Shown here in pieces: positions 30,073-41,191 of a DNA stretch of 64,000 bases. The stretch comes from Phytophthora quininea (Eukaryota; Oomycota; Peronosporomycetes; Peronosporales; Peronosporaceae): positions 620,001 to 684,000 of the forward strand of contig JAAVTG010000614.1 of the NCBI GenBank assembly GCA_011947345.1, given 5' to 3'. The notes beneath the pieces are model-generated. The model saw nothing but the letters and a program-made list of their open reading frames with translations, did not search any database and had not been told where the DNA came from. A program made the position numbers and the translations under genes. The first letter of the stretch is position 1. Each line of letters starts with the position of its first letter.

Positions 30073-31581
30073 ATGCAGCGCATACTCTCTCTGACGAAGC
30101 TGCGGGGCAGCGACAAGCAGTTGCAAAATGACAAAGAGAGCAAGTCTATCGAGTCCCCAGTCCCACAGACTCGAATTCGTTGGCACCAGCATCGACCACG
30201 ACGGAATGCGAACCGGGATCATCCGACCGTGATCTTCAGTCCCCACCACCACCTCCACCATCACCAGCAAACAGCAGAACCCGTCCGGCACTGAAAATCG
30301 ACGCCCAGCTAGAACCGGAGTGTGTAGCGCCAATGTCGCCGTCTTCCAGTCCGAACTCGCCAGGACGCGGACTCACGAACAAGTTAAAGCACTTGGTGTC
30401 CAAGGAGAAGCGCCGGTTCTCCGCCGACGGCTTCGACTTAGACTTGACGTACGTCACGATGCGGCTCGTGGCGTTGGGCTACCCCGCCGAGAACATCGAA
30501 GGCATTTACCGCAACCACTACCGAGACGTCTTCCGGTTCTTCGAGCGGCGCCACCCGGGTCAATATCGCGTCTACAATCTCTGCGTGGAGCAAAGTATGC
30601 CCCCGACGCCAAATTTCACGGTCGAGTGGCCGAGTACGGCTTCGAGGACCATTGTCCGCCGCCGCTGTCACTGCTGCTTCCATTCTGTCGCGACATGCAC
30701 GACTGGCTGCAACAAGACCCGGCAAACATCGTGGCGGTGCACTGCAAAGCCGGCAAAGGCCGCACCGGCGTCATGCTCTGCGCCTACATGTTATACGCGC
30801 GAATATGGCGCACTTCGCACGGCGTGCTCGAGTATTTCGCTGCGGCGCGCTCGCTCAAGCTGCAGGGCGTGACGATCCTCAGCCAGCGGAGGTTCGTCGG
30901 ATATTTTGGCGAAATGTGCCGGCGCGCCGAACATCCTGAGGACATTCATGTGCTTGGAGCATACGACGACGCTATGGACCGCGAGAGGAAGATGACCTCG
31001 GCGGAATATCACGCGGAATGGCTGAAGGAGACGGAGGTCGAGTCACCCCGGAATTCGCTGTGGTCATCCCCACGCCCACACGCCGACCTGCAACTACCTG
31101 ACCGTGTCAACCTCGTGCTGGTCGCGGTAGTTCTCTGCGGCACGCCCGGGAACAAGAACACCAATTCAACCGCTGCCGACTGGCGCGTCCATGTCGAGTG
31201 CGGTGCCATTCGACCCCGCGCTGCAACCTACGACTTGGCCAGCGGATTCCAAAGAAGCAGCGTGTAGGCGGCGGCGACGCTGCGCAGACCGACGGCGAAT
31301 TGGAAATGCTGTGCAACCGCGTTCTCGTGTGGGACGAAGTCAAGGTGCAGCTCCGTCGGCGGTCGGGCAAGGCGCTCGGGCACTTTTGGTTCCACACGGC
31401 GTTCGTGGAGCGCGTCGGGGAGGGCTTTGAGCTGGCGCTGCCCAAGAGCGAGATCGACAAGATCTCCAAGGACGCCAAGAAGGGCCACAAGAAGTTCGCG
31501 CCCGACTTTGCCGTGCGGCTGCGCTTCGAGCTCGCCACGGTGGAGGAAGTGGCTGGCGTGGCTGTGGACACCACCGCATAG
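30073..31581 (+). CDS. PTEN: PTEN-like phosphoinositide 3-phosphatase
   Basis: After a disordered N-terminus the phosphatase domain reads LDLTYVTMRLVALGYPAEN, YRDVFRFFERRHPG and YRVYNLC, then the P-loop HCKAGKGRTGVMLCAY, which is the exact PTEN signature (CKAGKGR). LSQRRFVGYF follows, then a C2-like domain with VHVECG and VLVWDEVKVQL and FWFHTAFV. PTEN removes the 3-phosphate of PIP3 and opposes PI3K signalling. Several single-base shifts (near 30170, 30590, 31050-31240) split the frame although conserved sequence continues across them, so an intact gene is likely. Total length about 500 residues, somewhat longer than human PTEN (403) because of the N-terminus. Confidence 0.85.
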
Positions 31582-31750
31582 AAGCAATGGCAACAGCGGC
31601 GGTTGAAAGAAGCACTTGAGAACTAACTACATGAAATACTTGGATATTGACGCGGTGGTCGCTTGACTGGAGCCAGCAGGGCGGACGACGAGAAGAAAAA
31701 AATATCTAAAGGCGCTCCATGCAACGTTGTCCTTCAGCAATCCTCTCCGG

Positions 31751-32273
31751 ATGCACAAGATGCAGCTCGTCGTCGAGTCGCTCCCCGAACCAGCTGGGTG
31801 TGCGGCCTTGGCGCGTCTCTGGCAGGCCGCCGAATTGCGAGCTTCCTGCGGGGTGTTGTTGGCAGACACCACCGAACGATCGTCAGCGGCAACGTCTCGA
31901 ACGGCTTCCTCCGCCGTCCGTCAAAAACTGCCTTCTGAGGAGTCCGGATTCGGCACCTTGATGCGATGGTGCCGCTGCTCGCGAAGCTGAACGGCGTGGT
32001 GGTCCTTGAAGGTCGCCGGAAACTGTCCCCGGTTTGAAGGCGATAGCGCACCACGTCAAGGTCGTTGCTCCGCTAGCAATCAGCACGGCCGTGCTCGCAG
32101 CTGGCCCAGCTGGAGTTTGTGCGCGTTGCAACGTCCTCTTACGCGGACCAAATCTCGCGAGCGACATACAGCGCCAGATGCCGGGCCACAGTCTCCACTT
32201 GACGCAAGTCCTCGACTTCCAACGTCGTGACATGCACAAGTTTCCTCTTCTCACCCCCGAGGGAGTGCAGTAA
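31751..32273 (+). CDS. Hypothetical protein, poorly supported
   Basis: Composition suggests coding in shifting frames: an Ala/Leu-rich first part, LLAKLNGVVVLEGRRKL near 32000, and a last part with CARCNVLLRGPNLASDIQRQ ending at 32273. I recognise no family. It could be a small conserved gene with two one-base shifts, or chance. Confidence 0.25.
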
Positions 32274-32509
32274 AAGCCTCTGAGGGCCCGTCAGTCATAG
32301 AGCGTCGTAGAGTAAATGGAGCATGGTATGAAAAAGTCTTGCAGCTCTCGTTTCTGCCAAAGCCAGCTGGTAATTGGCTCGAAAGGCCAGTGTCTTATTC
32401 TTTGTATATGGCTAAATTACGATTTTGTCGTGCGCTCGTGCCAAAATACTTGTAGGGCAGAGGCAGTTAGTCAAAGGCCGAGCGGCGCGCAACAAGGCAC
32501 CACTCGAGC

Positions 32510-33855
32510 ATGGGCTTCTGTCTGTCCAAGTGCCTGCCTGACAGCGACATGGCCGCCGAGCTGGAGGCCGAGCTGGACGAGGCCAGCCACAGCTACGTGC
32601 AGCAGACGACCGAGACGTCCACCTTCGGCACCACGTCGCTGCTGGCCGTACGTGGACGACGACGAATTTAAACGTCCGCAACAAAACTGACAATGGGTTT
32701 CTACGTGTTTTCAGGCGGACGAAGTGGTGTGTTTGAACGTCATCGGCGAAGGCCCGTCGGGCGTCATCTACAAGGGCTCGTACCGCGGCAGCGTCGTGGC
32801 CGTCAAGAAGATGAAGATGATCTCGCTGCCGTCCAAACCGGCGGCCCGCGAGAACGTCGAGATGGAGCTGGAGGTGGAGGCTACCCGTATGGGCAGTCTG
32901 CGCCACCCCAACACTGTACTCTTCATGGGGGCGTGTCTGCAGGACGACTACTTCTGCATCGTCAGCGAGTACTGCACGCGCGGGTCGCTGTTCAACGTCC
33001 TGCACGCGCCAAAGGCGTCAGCGTCGTCTCCAGGAACCGGCACAAGCGCAAACAGTCGGCGGGCGAACCACTGACCCGCGCGGCCGCCACCAGCACAGCT
33101 AGTGCACCGGGAGGGATTGGCGATGGCGCCGTGCCTAAAAGAAGGTGAATCTCAAGTGGAGTCTCCGTCTGCGGTTAGCGCTCGGAGCTGCACGAGGACT
33201 CTTGTATCTGCACAGCGCAGACCCACCATTAGTGCACGGTCAGCTCAAGAGCACCAACATTTTGGTGGACGACTCGTGGAACGCCAAGCTGGCGGACTTT
33301 GGCACGCGGCGGGTGGCGGAGGCCGTGGGTTTCGATAGGAATAGGATGAACAGCATCGACGAGCGGGCGGCGTTGCTGCGGTGGACGGCGCCGGAGCTGC
33401 TGAAGCTCGGCGAGGAGCGCGTGCTCAAGGGCGCATTCCCGAGCGATGCGGCCAGTCCGCAGGCTGTGGACATCTTCAGCTTCGGACTGATCATGTGGGA
33501 GCTCACAACGGGTGAACTCCCGTACGCCGACATGCACTCGAACGCAGAGATTGGCGAGTACGTCATGTCGGGCTGCCGACCGATTATGAAGCCGGGGCAG
33601 TGCAATATCAAGTGGGCAGAGCTGATGGCGCGCTGCTGGTCGCACAACCCGACAAGGAGACCCAGCGCCGCAGAGATTGTGTCTTCGCTCGAAAGCATTA
33701 GCAAAGCGGATGCAGTCGCGCAGTCCGCCAAGAAGGAGACGCGGGTGGTCAACAGTAACCGCGCCGACTACCGATTCGCAGAGAACCCCGCACACGGTCG
33801 AAAGGTTCGTCGAAATTCAAGAGCAACGTGCGGGTCGTCGTTTGATAGTTGGTAG
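32510..33855 (+). CDS. TKL-family pseudokinase, probably N-myristoylated
   Basis: Exon 1 (32510-32647) opens MGFCLSKCLPD, a myristoylation (Gly2) plus palmitoylation (Cys4, Cys8) type N-terminus. A 67-nt intron (32648-32714) is followed by the kinase domain: GEGPSGVIYKGSY, VVAVKKMKM (ATP lysine), NTVLFMGACL, LADFGTRR, WTAPELL and DIFSFGLIMWELTTGELPY. The catalytic loop reads VHGQLKSTN where active kinases have HRDLKxxN, so the catalytic Asp is Gln and the preceding Arg is Gly. Two one-base shifts in A-runs (near 33015 and 33140) flank a basic insert between N- and C-lobes. Probably a scaffold or a kinase with very low activity. Confidence 0.82.
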
Positions 33856-34078
33856 GTGTAGTGACGATCACGAAGTTGCCTGCGTTCCTGTCGTGCGTAC
33901 GATACAAGGCGTCGTTCTCCGGTAGGAGATCGTTGACAGTGAAAAGGTGCAGCCCAGGACGCGACAGCACACTTTTGTAGACAAGGAATTGACAGCAGGG
34001 CGGATGCGGTAGGAGCTACCGGAGGTGGAGGAGCATATTATTAAGACTTGCAAACGTTGTTGCCATTTTGTTTCTTTC

Positions 34079-34870
34079 TCACGGAGCGTTGGCTTCTGGC
34101 TTGGCGAATGGCGTGTGGTATCTGGCAACATGTTCCTCTAGGAACTCGTCCCGCAGCATGATGGAGATGCGGTGGGTGCGATTCACAGGCACTTGGCCTC
34201 GGAAGACCTGGGCACCTGGAAGAATCTCGTGCGTGTAGTGGTAGCGCACGCGTCCGCTGCAATAACAACAACAAAAACAACGTCAGACACCTCGAAAAGG
34301 CCCCCGCAATATCTCGACGTACGTCATCATGTACATGGAACGCCGCTGCAGATAGGCGTCAATGATTGCGTCTCCGTGCTCCTCTTTGAAGCGCATAATG
34401 CTTGGAGAGAGCAAATTGATGCCCGCCACCACGCGGCCCGAGAACTTGATCGAGTCCACGTGAGGTTTAATGTAGCCATCTTCCGCCAGCTCGATGACAT
34501 GCACGGCCGGGAAGTAGTTGAGGCCCTTGGGGACGATGGCCGCGTCGCGCACCTTGTGCAGAATCCTCTGCGTCTCGGTGCTCCAGCGCGAGCGCTCCAT
34601 CTCCTTGAACTTGACGATAGCGTTGTCCCAGTGGTCCTCCTCGTAGCGCCGGCGCCGCAGGATGCGCGAGCACTCGTCCGCCACGACCTGCTCCTCGTCC
34701 TCCGTGATCACGTCCAGCTGGACGCCCAGGTCACCCTCGCTCACCAGCGGGTCATGGCAATGCGACGCGTCGATGTTGTACACGCCCTGCCATAGCGACG
34801 GTGCCGCGTCGGCCGCGGCCAGCGAGCTCAGCCCACGCCCCAACGAGCGGCGCAGCGACAGCATTTTCAA
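34079..34870 (-). CDS. ALKBH7: Mitochondrial AlkB-type 2OG-Fe(II) dioxygenase, ALKBH7-like
   Basis: The N-terminus MKMLSLRRSLGRGLSSLAA is a typical mitochondrial presequence. The dioxygenase has the HxD iron motif in YIKPHVDSIKFSG, the ALKBH7-typical GINLLSPSIMRF, the distal His in YHYTHEILPG and the 2-oxoglutarate Arg in HRISIMLR. A 66-nt intron at 34257-34322 lies before the RYHYTHEI exon. Human ALKBH7 is a mitochondrial member linked to programmed necrosis and mitochondrial RNA demethylation. The gene begins just 33 bp after the stop of the upstream gene on the same strand. Confidence 0.88.
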
Positions 34871-34903
34871 CGCTGGTGGTGCGTGTCTATTGCAATTATT
34901 AGG

Positions 34904-35779
34904 TTAACGTTTACGGATCAAATGTACATGCATGTTGGCGGCGCTGTAGACGCCATCGAGCTGCTCGCGAGGCACTCGCTCCACTACGAAATTGCTCTCT
35001 GACAGTAATGCAAAGAAGGATTCACCACGATCTCCAGCAAAGCGAGCTTCATGAGCGGAGACGATGAGTGTCTTGGAGTGTGACAACTCGCGGATTGTCT
35101 GCACCAACTTGCGCGAGATCTCGAGCTGTCCGTAGACCAGGTCCGAGCACAGGACCACATCGAACTGGCCTAGAGCTTGGTCGTTGTCTTCGCCCCACAT
35201 GAGCGGCGTGGCATGCACAGCGTCGGAGACGTAGCGCAGTGTCTGGTTGCGCTGGATGTTGACTTGGATCCATGGGATCGCCATGGGCTGTTAACGTCAA
35301 AAATGCTCGTCAGAAACGCAGCTCAATGGAAGAACACAAGCAGCACGTACCATGTCAGTGAGGATGACCTCTATGGCACCGAGTGCAGATGCTGCAAGGC
35401 CTGGGACGCCGATGCCGCAGCCCAACTCGATCACTCGCTTACTTTCGAAGAAGCCGCTAGGGAAAAACTTGTCGTTCGCGAGAAACTTGGCGAGCACCAG
35501 CGCGCAGTCCCAGACCTTGGCCTGCTGTCCCTGCTTCTCTTGGAACGCCACTCGGGTGTCGGCAGTGAGCTCCAGGGCGTTTTCAATCACGACGTCCTTG
35601 TCGCCGCCCTGCACTCGTCGCTGTCTGGCTGCGAGTCCCCATTCCCGCTCGGCATACTGCTCCACGTATCTCTCGGCTTCCTGACGCTTTTGCTGTTGGA
35701 CTTCGCTCTCTTCAAACAGGTCGTCGCTCTCCATGCGCCCGAAGAAATCGCTCTCGTCGTCCGAGCTGCTGCAGCTCAT
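34904..35779 (-). CDS. METTL21-like protein lysine methyltransferase
   Basis: An acidic N-terminus with a helical segment precedes the class I fold of Methyltransf_16: KVWDCALVLAKFL, the SAM motif VIELGCGIGVPGLAAS, the acidic motif VILTDM, and post-motif FDVVLCSDLVYG. A 63-nt intron lies at 35288-35350 directly after the ILTDM motif. Members of this family methylate lysines of elongation factors and chaperones; the specific substrate cannot be read from the sequence. The start codon is only 64 bp from that of DPH7 on the other strand, so they share a promoter. Confidence 0.82.
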
Positions 35780-35843
35780 GATTGACTGGCCAGGAATTAC
35801 GAAACTGGCCCGAGCAACAGCTGCAAAGTCTCACTTGACCAGC

Positions 35844-37189
35844 ATGGACGCGACCTTGGCCACATTCGACACGGTGGAGACGGCGGACTGCGTCGAGGCC
35901 TGTCCGGTAGATGGTTTCGAGTCGTCGATGGTGGTGGCCACCTACCAACTCCACAAGGCGGCGGAGATTGGCGAAGCGGAAGACCGTCGCAGTGGTACAC
36001 TGCAGCACTTTCAACTGTGCTGCGAAGTGAATCACGACGGATGGCGCCGCCGTCTCGGTGGATAAACTGCAGGATATGGCCACCTCCAGCGGCATCTTCG
36101 ATATCAAATGGTCCACCAAGGCGCTGAACGGCAAGGCGGTGCTAGGTGCCGCCACGGCCGGTGGCAGTTTGGAGCTGTACGAGCTGGCGGAGGGCAGCGA
36201 ACATGAACTCCGCCATTCGGGGCTGACCACGGAAGCGGACGCCAGCTCCATGTGCCTGTCGTTGGACTGGAACAACCGCGTGCATGCCACCACCGAGCCG
36301 TCCATCTGCGTGAGCCACTCGGACGGGTAGGTAGTCTGCGGTTAGCTTGCGAAGTCGCGATGGAGATGCTTTGGAGCTCATTTGTCTTACCATCAACAGG
36401 GTGCTCTCCGTCTGGAACATTTCGCAGCAAGGCATCGAGCAACAAGCCAAGGTGAGGCATTTAAAATGACCTGAGTGGCCGTCGCGGCTGGAGTCTGACG
36501 GTGTCGAGTCGGCTATCTTGTTGCTGTCTGCAGTGGGGCGCGCACGACCTGTTTGGCTCGCCCATCGAGGCCTGGATCGTGGCCTTCAACGCGCACGACC
36601 CCAACGTGCTCTTCTCCGGAGCTGACGACGCCGTGCTCAAGGGCTGGGACCTGCGGCAGCGCAACGACGACGCCGATTTCTCGCCCATTTTCAAAAACTC
36701 GCGACAGTACTCGATGGGCGTGTGCAGCGTTCAGTTCCATCCGCACGACGAGCATCTCGTGGCGATTGGAAGCTACGACGAGCAGGTTGCTGTCTGGGAT
36801 CACCGCAGCATGACTCGCCCGCTTGCAGTGTACGGCGCCGGCGGTGGCGTCTGGCGGCTCAAGTGGCATCCATCGGCGTCCCGCAAGGTAAGGCAGCTTG
36901 CTATGCATTCCTGGAGAGGGATATGTGCGTTCTTATCTCTTCTTCGTCGCAGGAATTGCTGCTGGCTGCGTGTATGCACAACGGCTTCCAGGTGCTGGAG
37001 CTGGACGGGTCCAGTCTGGGCAAGGTGGCGAGTTACGACCGGCACGAGTCGCTGGCGTACGGCGTGGACTGGTGGATGCATCCGAAGGCGCTGGACGCCA
37101 AAGTGCCAGTCGTGGGCTCCGCCTCGTTCTACGACCACGTCTTCCACGTGTGGCGGGCGCCGTTGGCCAAGGAGCAGAGGTCGAAGTAG
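35844..37189 (+). CDS. DPH7: Diphthine methyl ester hydrolase DPH7 (WD40 protein)
   Basis: A WD40 propeller with DPH7 hallmarks: an N-terminal DTVETADCVEACP, then GIFDIKW, VLSVWNIS, AWIVAFNAHDPNVLFSGADD, SVQFHPHDEHLVAIGSYDE, HESLAYGVDWW and FYDHVFHVWR. Three introns: 36327-36399, 36452-36533 and 36888-36952. A one-base discrepancy near 36045 separates the first exon from the next conserved stretch. DPH7/WDR85 removes the methyl ester from diphthine on eEF2 in diphthamide synthesis. An upstream in-frame ATG at 35793 would add residues without homology, so I prefer 35844. Confidence 0.9.
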
Positions 37190-39189
37190 TTGTAGTTGAA
37201 GTTGAGCGCGCTTCAACCAATCACCGCGTAGCATCAGAAATACAAAAAAAAAGTGGAGCTCAAAATCGTGCTGGTGCGTTGCCACCATCGAACTCGCCGC
37301 CGAGGACGCACGTGGACCGACTGCTTTTGTCGCTCAAGCCCGCAATGACATCGTCAGGTACTCCAAGTGGGGTCGCTCGTCAGACAACAGCAAGAATACC
37401 CCAAGCTTGATGCGCCTGCTACTGGAACTGCCGGTCGAGAACTATGCGGTGTCTGCGAGCAGCGGTCGTGCACTGAGTTGCGACAGCAGCCAAGCTTTGC
37501 CAGCGAGGATGATGGTGCATCGGAGCCTAACGGGCCAACGTCATCGTGCATGAAGCGCTCATTTGGCGAGAGCCGGCCACGGGTTCGTGGAAGCAGACAA
37601 CGATTTCCGTGCTGAAGGCGAGAGGGAGCCAGGCTTCAGCGGCATTGTCGATGTTGAAGCGGCATTTACGGCTTACTCATTGCACGTTTCCGCCGGTGGA
37701 TATGGGTGTGCCATTCTCGTGCGCGCCAGCAATCGGCTCTGCGAGTTATTCCGAGCGTTGCAGCGTGGCAGAAATGAGTGCTCATACGTCCAGGGCCTGC
37801 AGGATGAGCACTAGAGCTGGCTGGCGATCTTGCTGCTCGAAAATGGCTCGGTTTGGGTGGTGTGGTTAAGATAGCCTTTTATAAGCGCTTCGTCCGCATC
37901 ATCTTCGGTGCGTGGACGAGCGACGCCGCCAGCTGTGGCGCGCACAAGCAGCGAGGTCTGTCAGCAGCACGACGCCCTGACTGCGTTAAACTATGCAGGC
38001 GGCAGCTTCCGAAAACGCGGCCAGCATAGCCGGGATGGGTCGGTCCATGGAGATGAGCTCCGTGCTGTCGTGACCAGCCAAATTCTTGTGGACACCGCAA
38101 GTTGCAGCGGAAACCACTACCGTCGTCAGTACATTTTTGTCGGCAAACGAGCTCAGCTCCAGCTCGACTTAGCGGAGATTAATGGCGTGCGGAGGACTAG
38201 AGCTCTTGATGAGAAGTTGGGAAGCGTGTTCATTACAAACTTGAAAAGTACTTGAAGTTTCATGAAGAAAACATATGCAAGTTTAGTGCTTTATTGTGCT
38301 TCTTAGTTGCATGTCGAAGACCTCACGAAAGCTACTGCCATCACACTATCTCAAGGCAATGTCTGCTGCGATCAGCTCATAGTGTTGCCTCGGCATTTGG
38401 CCGGAATTACCTTGTCTAAGTGGAAATGTTCTGACATTTCGTCAACTCGTACCTGCAAATACTTGCGCGATTTTTCCAGCTGAACGGCATTTGAATTTGC
38501 CGGCACAACGTAAACCCTCAATCTAGGCCGGGGATCTGGTGGAGTCAGCTACCCTTTACGAACTCACATCGACTCAGGAGCGCACGTTAAATTAACAGCA
38601 CGTCTGCTTGTAAAGACATGATCATTGTAGCATTTCCTGCAGCGAACGGTATGGCCAGCGAAATTACGCGGACAGTCTTACATATGCAACCTCATACGCA
38701 AGCCCACATCACGAATTGCCACGCGGCCGTGACGCTCGTGGATAGATTTCCAATGGCGAAGTCGTTCAAGCACGGCAGAGTGCCTAGCTTGCCTAGAATC
38801 GTCAGGGAAAGTGGTCTTCACTACGAAGTATGCATTCATATACTGGCTAGCACGTGTCGTCATGCTTTCCAGGTCAAGGTAGGTTACCACATGGTGAAAA
38901 TGTCCTTGGCAAACACACTGCTACTGATATAAGAACACGTGCAGAAAACGACTTGCAAATTGTATACCCGGGGTCAGGTCTCACATAGCCTACCAAAAGT
39001 GGGAGGAGCACCGGCGGCAAGCGGGCGAGCAAGCAACCCCTGTGCAGCGAGCTGCCATTTGCATCCGTGCGCCTGAAGCAACGCTCAAGAGCTTGACCCG
39101 CTGCACCAGCAACGTCGAAGTTCATTCGCCGATTTGCCTCGAATTGCTGACGCTCCTGACTCAAATCCTCTGCACCACCCAAACGCCCC
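37190..39189. other. No confident gene
   Basis: Two kilobases with short ORFs on the plus strand (for example 37563-37814, 37908-38255 and 38618-38932) that share no recognisable domain and change frame often. The stretch 37350-37810 has moderately coding-like composition and may be a decayed gene. Otherwise I see nothing. Confidence 0.4.
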
Positions 39190-40942
39190 ATGCAGCTGGA
39201 CCCCATCAGCTCCCCGCGCGATGACGACGGGCTCGGCTTGATCAAACAGGAGCTGGCGGCGGTGTCCGGCGCCTCCCCACGGGCTCCGCGGCCGACGCCA
39301 CGCTTGCACTCACCTCAGGAGGCGTCACTAACCACCCGGCGCTGCTCACGGCCGCCGACATGGAGGAGGAGTTCTTCGGCGCCTTCGTGGGGCCCTCGGG
39401 CTCCGACACCGGCACCAACTGGGACTTGTACTACCCACCGACGTCGCAGGCGCCGCTGGGCTTCCCTCGGGCTCGGTGAGCAACGCCATGACCCCGTCAT
39501 GGGCGGGGTCGGCGCTGCAGTTACTGGCAACAATGCCGGCGTGACCACACGCCAAGCTAAACGCGGCTTTCAACAGATGATGATGGAAGCCAACGGGGAG
39601 AAGACCTCCCCACCAACGCTGTAGTCACGTCCATGCTGGCCATGAGAAGCAAGCAACAACCTCTGGGGCAGACGAGAACGCCCGGCAACACGGTCACTAT
39701 CGGACGGAAAACTGCAGCGGTCAAGAAGGAGCAGGAGGAGGGAGCGACAACCCCCACCGCCAAGAAGACTAAAGTCTCCCGAGAGAGACAACTGAAGATT
39801 AATGCTGCGTCCAGACGCTGCAGGAAGAAGCAGAAATTGGAGCTCCAGTTCTTGCGGACTCACGTGGTGGAGCTGCAGGCGGCGCTCAAGGACCAAGTCA
39901 ACTACATGCGCGGCAATTTATCCCAGCAGCAACGCGCAGCGCGACTGTCCCACTTCGTGGACGATAGTCTCCGCAAAGTAGAGGAGATGAGTTCCGGTGC
40001 ACGGCCAAACCCGAACGCAACGCCGCCCGCGCCGATCGTGACATTCAGCTCGGACATTCTGCCGTTCAGGACAGAGGACCACAGCGGCGAGGACACGGAC
40101 GGCAACCACAGCAACGACGCCGCCAACCACATCGAGACGGACGATGCCAGCACAGTGCACACGGTCGACCCGTCCACGGGTTACTCGCTGAGCGAGGACC
40201 GCAAGCGCGAGCTGCTCAGCATTGCATCGTTCGTACGCATTAGTATCAGTCTGGAGAGCAGCAGCTTCTCGCCCGAAGTGATCTCGTGCCTGCCCATTGA
40301 AATGGACGGCTGGCAGCTGCGACTCTCGATCACGGAGAAAACTATACGATCCACAACCAAAAGTTCTTCCCGTGCAATGTGCAGGACATGTTTGACTTTT
40401 GCTGGGAGACGAACGTGGCGCAGAAGATCTCGATCAAACACAAGAAGAAGCACTACGTTGTGGTCACACCGCTGGACAAGGATGTAGCACATGTGTACTC
40501 CAAGACGACGGGCAAATGGTCGCTGTCAGTGCACGGCGTGCCCAACGTCAGCTACAACAGCATCGTGTGTCGGCGGTATATCCCCGAGCAAGAGCGAGCC
40601 ATTATCTGCCAACAAAGTGTATTAGAAGAGCGAGATTTCCAAGACGAGACGACGTTGCCGTGGCTGTTTAAGCGCTGGGTGGTCTTCCGACCACACGTGC
40701 AAGACGGAGTTGAAGGCACTTTCGTGGAGGCCTACCGCACCGCCAGCTACGCGACCGGACGGCTCATTTACAAGGAGAACAAGACGTACGATAGCTTCTG
40801 CGAGCACTTGATCCGGCGCTACGCCGAGTCGAACTCGCTGTTGGAGCGGATGATGGCTCGAGACAAGCGGTTCACGCATGCGTTCGACGCCAGCGTGCGC
40901 TCGGGGATGAGGCCGAATCGGCCACAGTCTCCGACCGCATGA
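39190..40942 (+). CDS. bZIP transcription factor with START-like C-terminal domain
   Basis: The N-terminus includes DMEEEFFGAFVGPSGSD in a second frame. The basic region at about 39760-39830 reads LKINAASRRCRKKQKLELQF and leads into a leucine zipper (LRTHVVELQAALKDQV). Aligned on ASRRCRKK, the invariant Asn of the bZIP signature is Ile, with Asn next to it. The C-terminal half resembles the regulatory domain of the tandem bZIPs at 58-62 kb (NVQDMFDFCWETNVAQKIS, WVVFRPHVQDG). Single-base shifts near 39275, 39475, 39565 and in the A-run at 40340 interrupt the frame. About 575 residues if joined. Confidence 0.78.
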
Positions 40943-41191
40943 CCAAGGACTTGCTGCTCTTCTGAGCCTGCTTGATTGTTTATTGATACGGTAGGGTCAA
41001 GTTAGATGGCGGGGCTGTTGCAGCGAGCTCTGTACTCGTTCCATCGCTCGAAAGACGCCATGACTATTTAAATTCACGTTGCCAGCATGAATGTCTAACA
41101 ATCCTCTATTCACAAGAAAGAGCGGCGAAGCTATGGCTGTTCTAGGTTGTGCTTGTTTGCTGAAGGCCTGCTCTTCTGTCTATCCGCAGGT

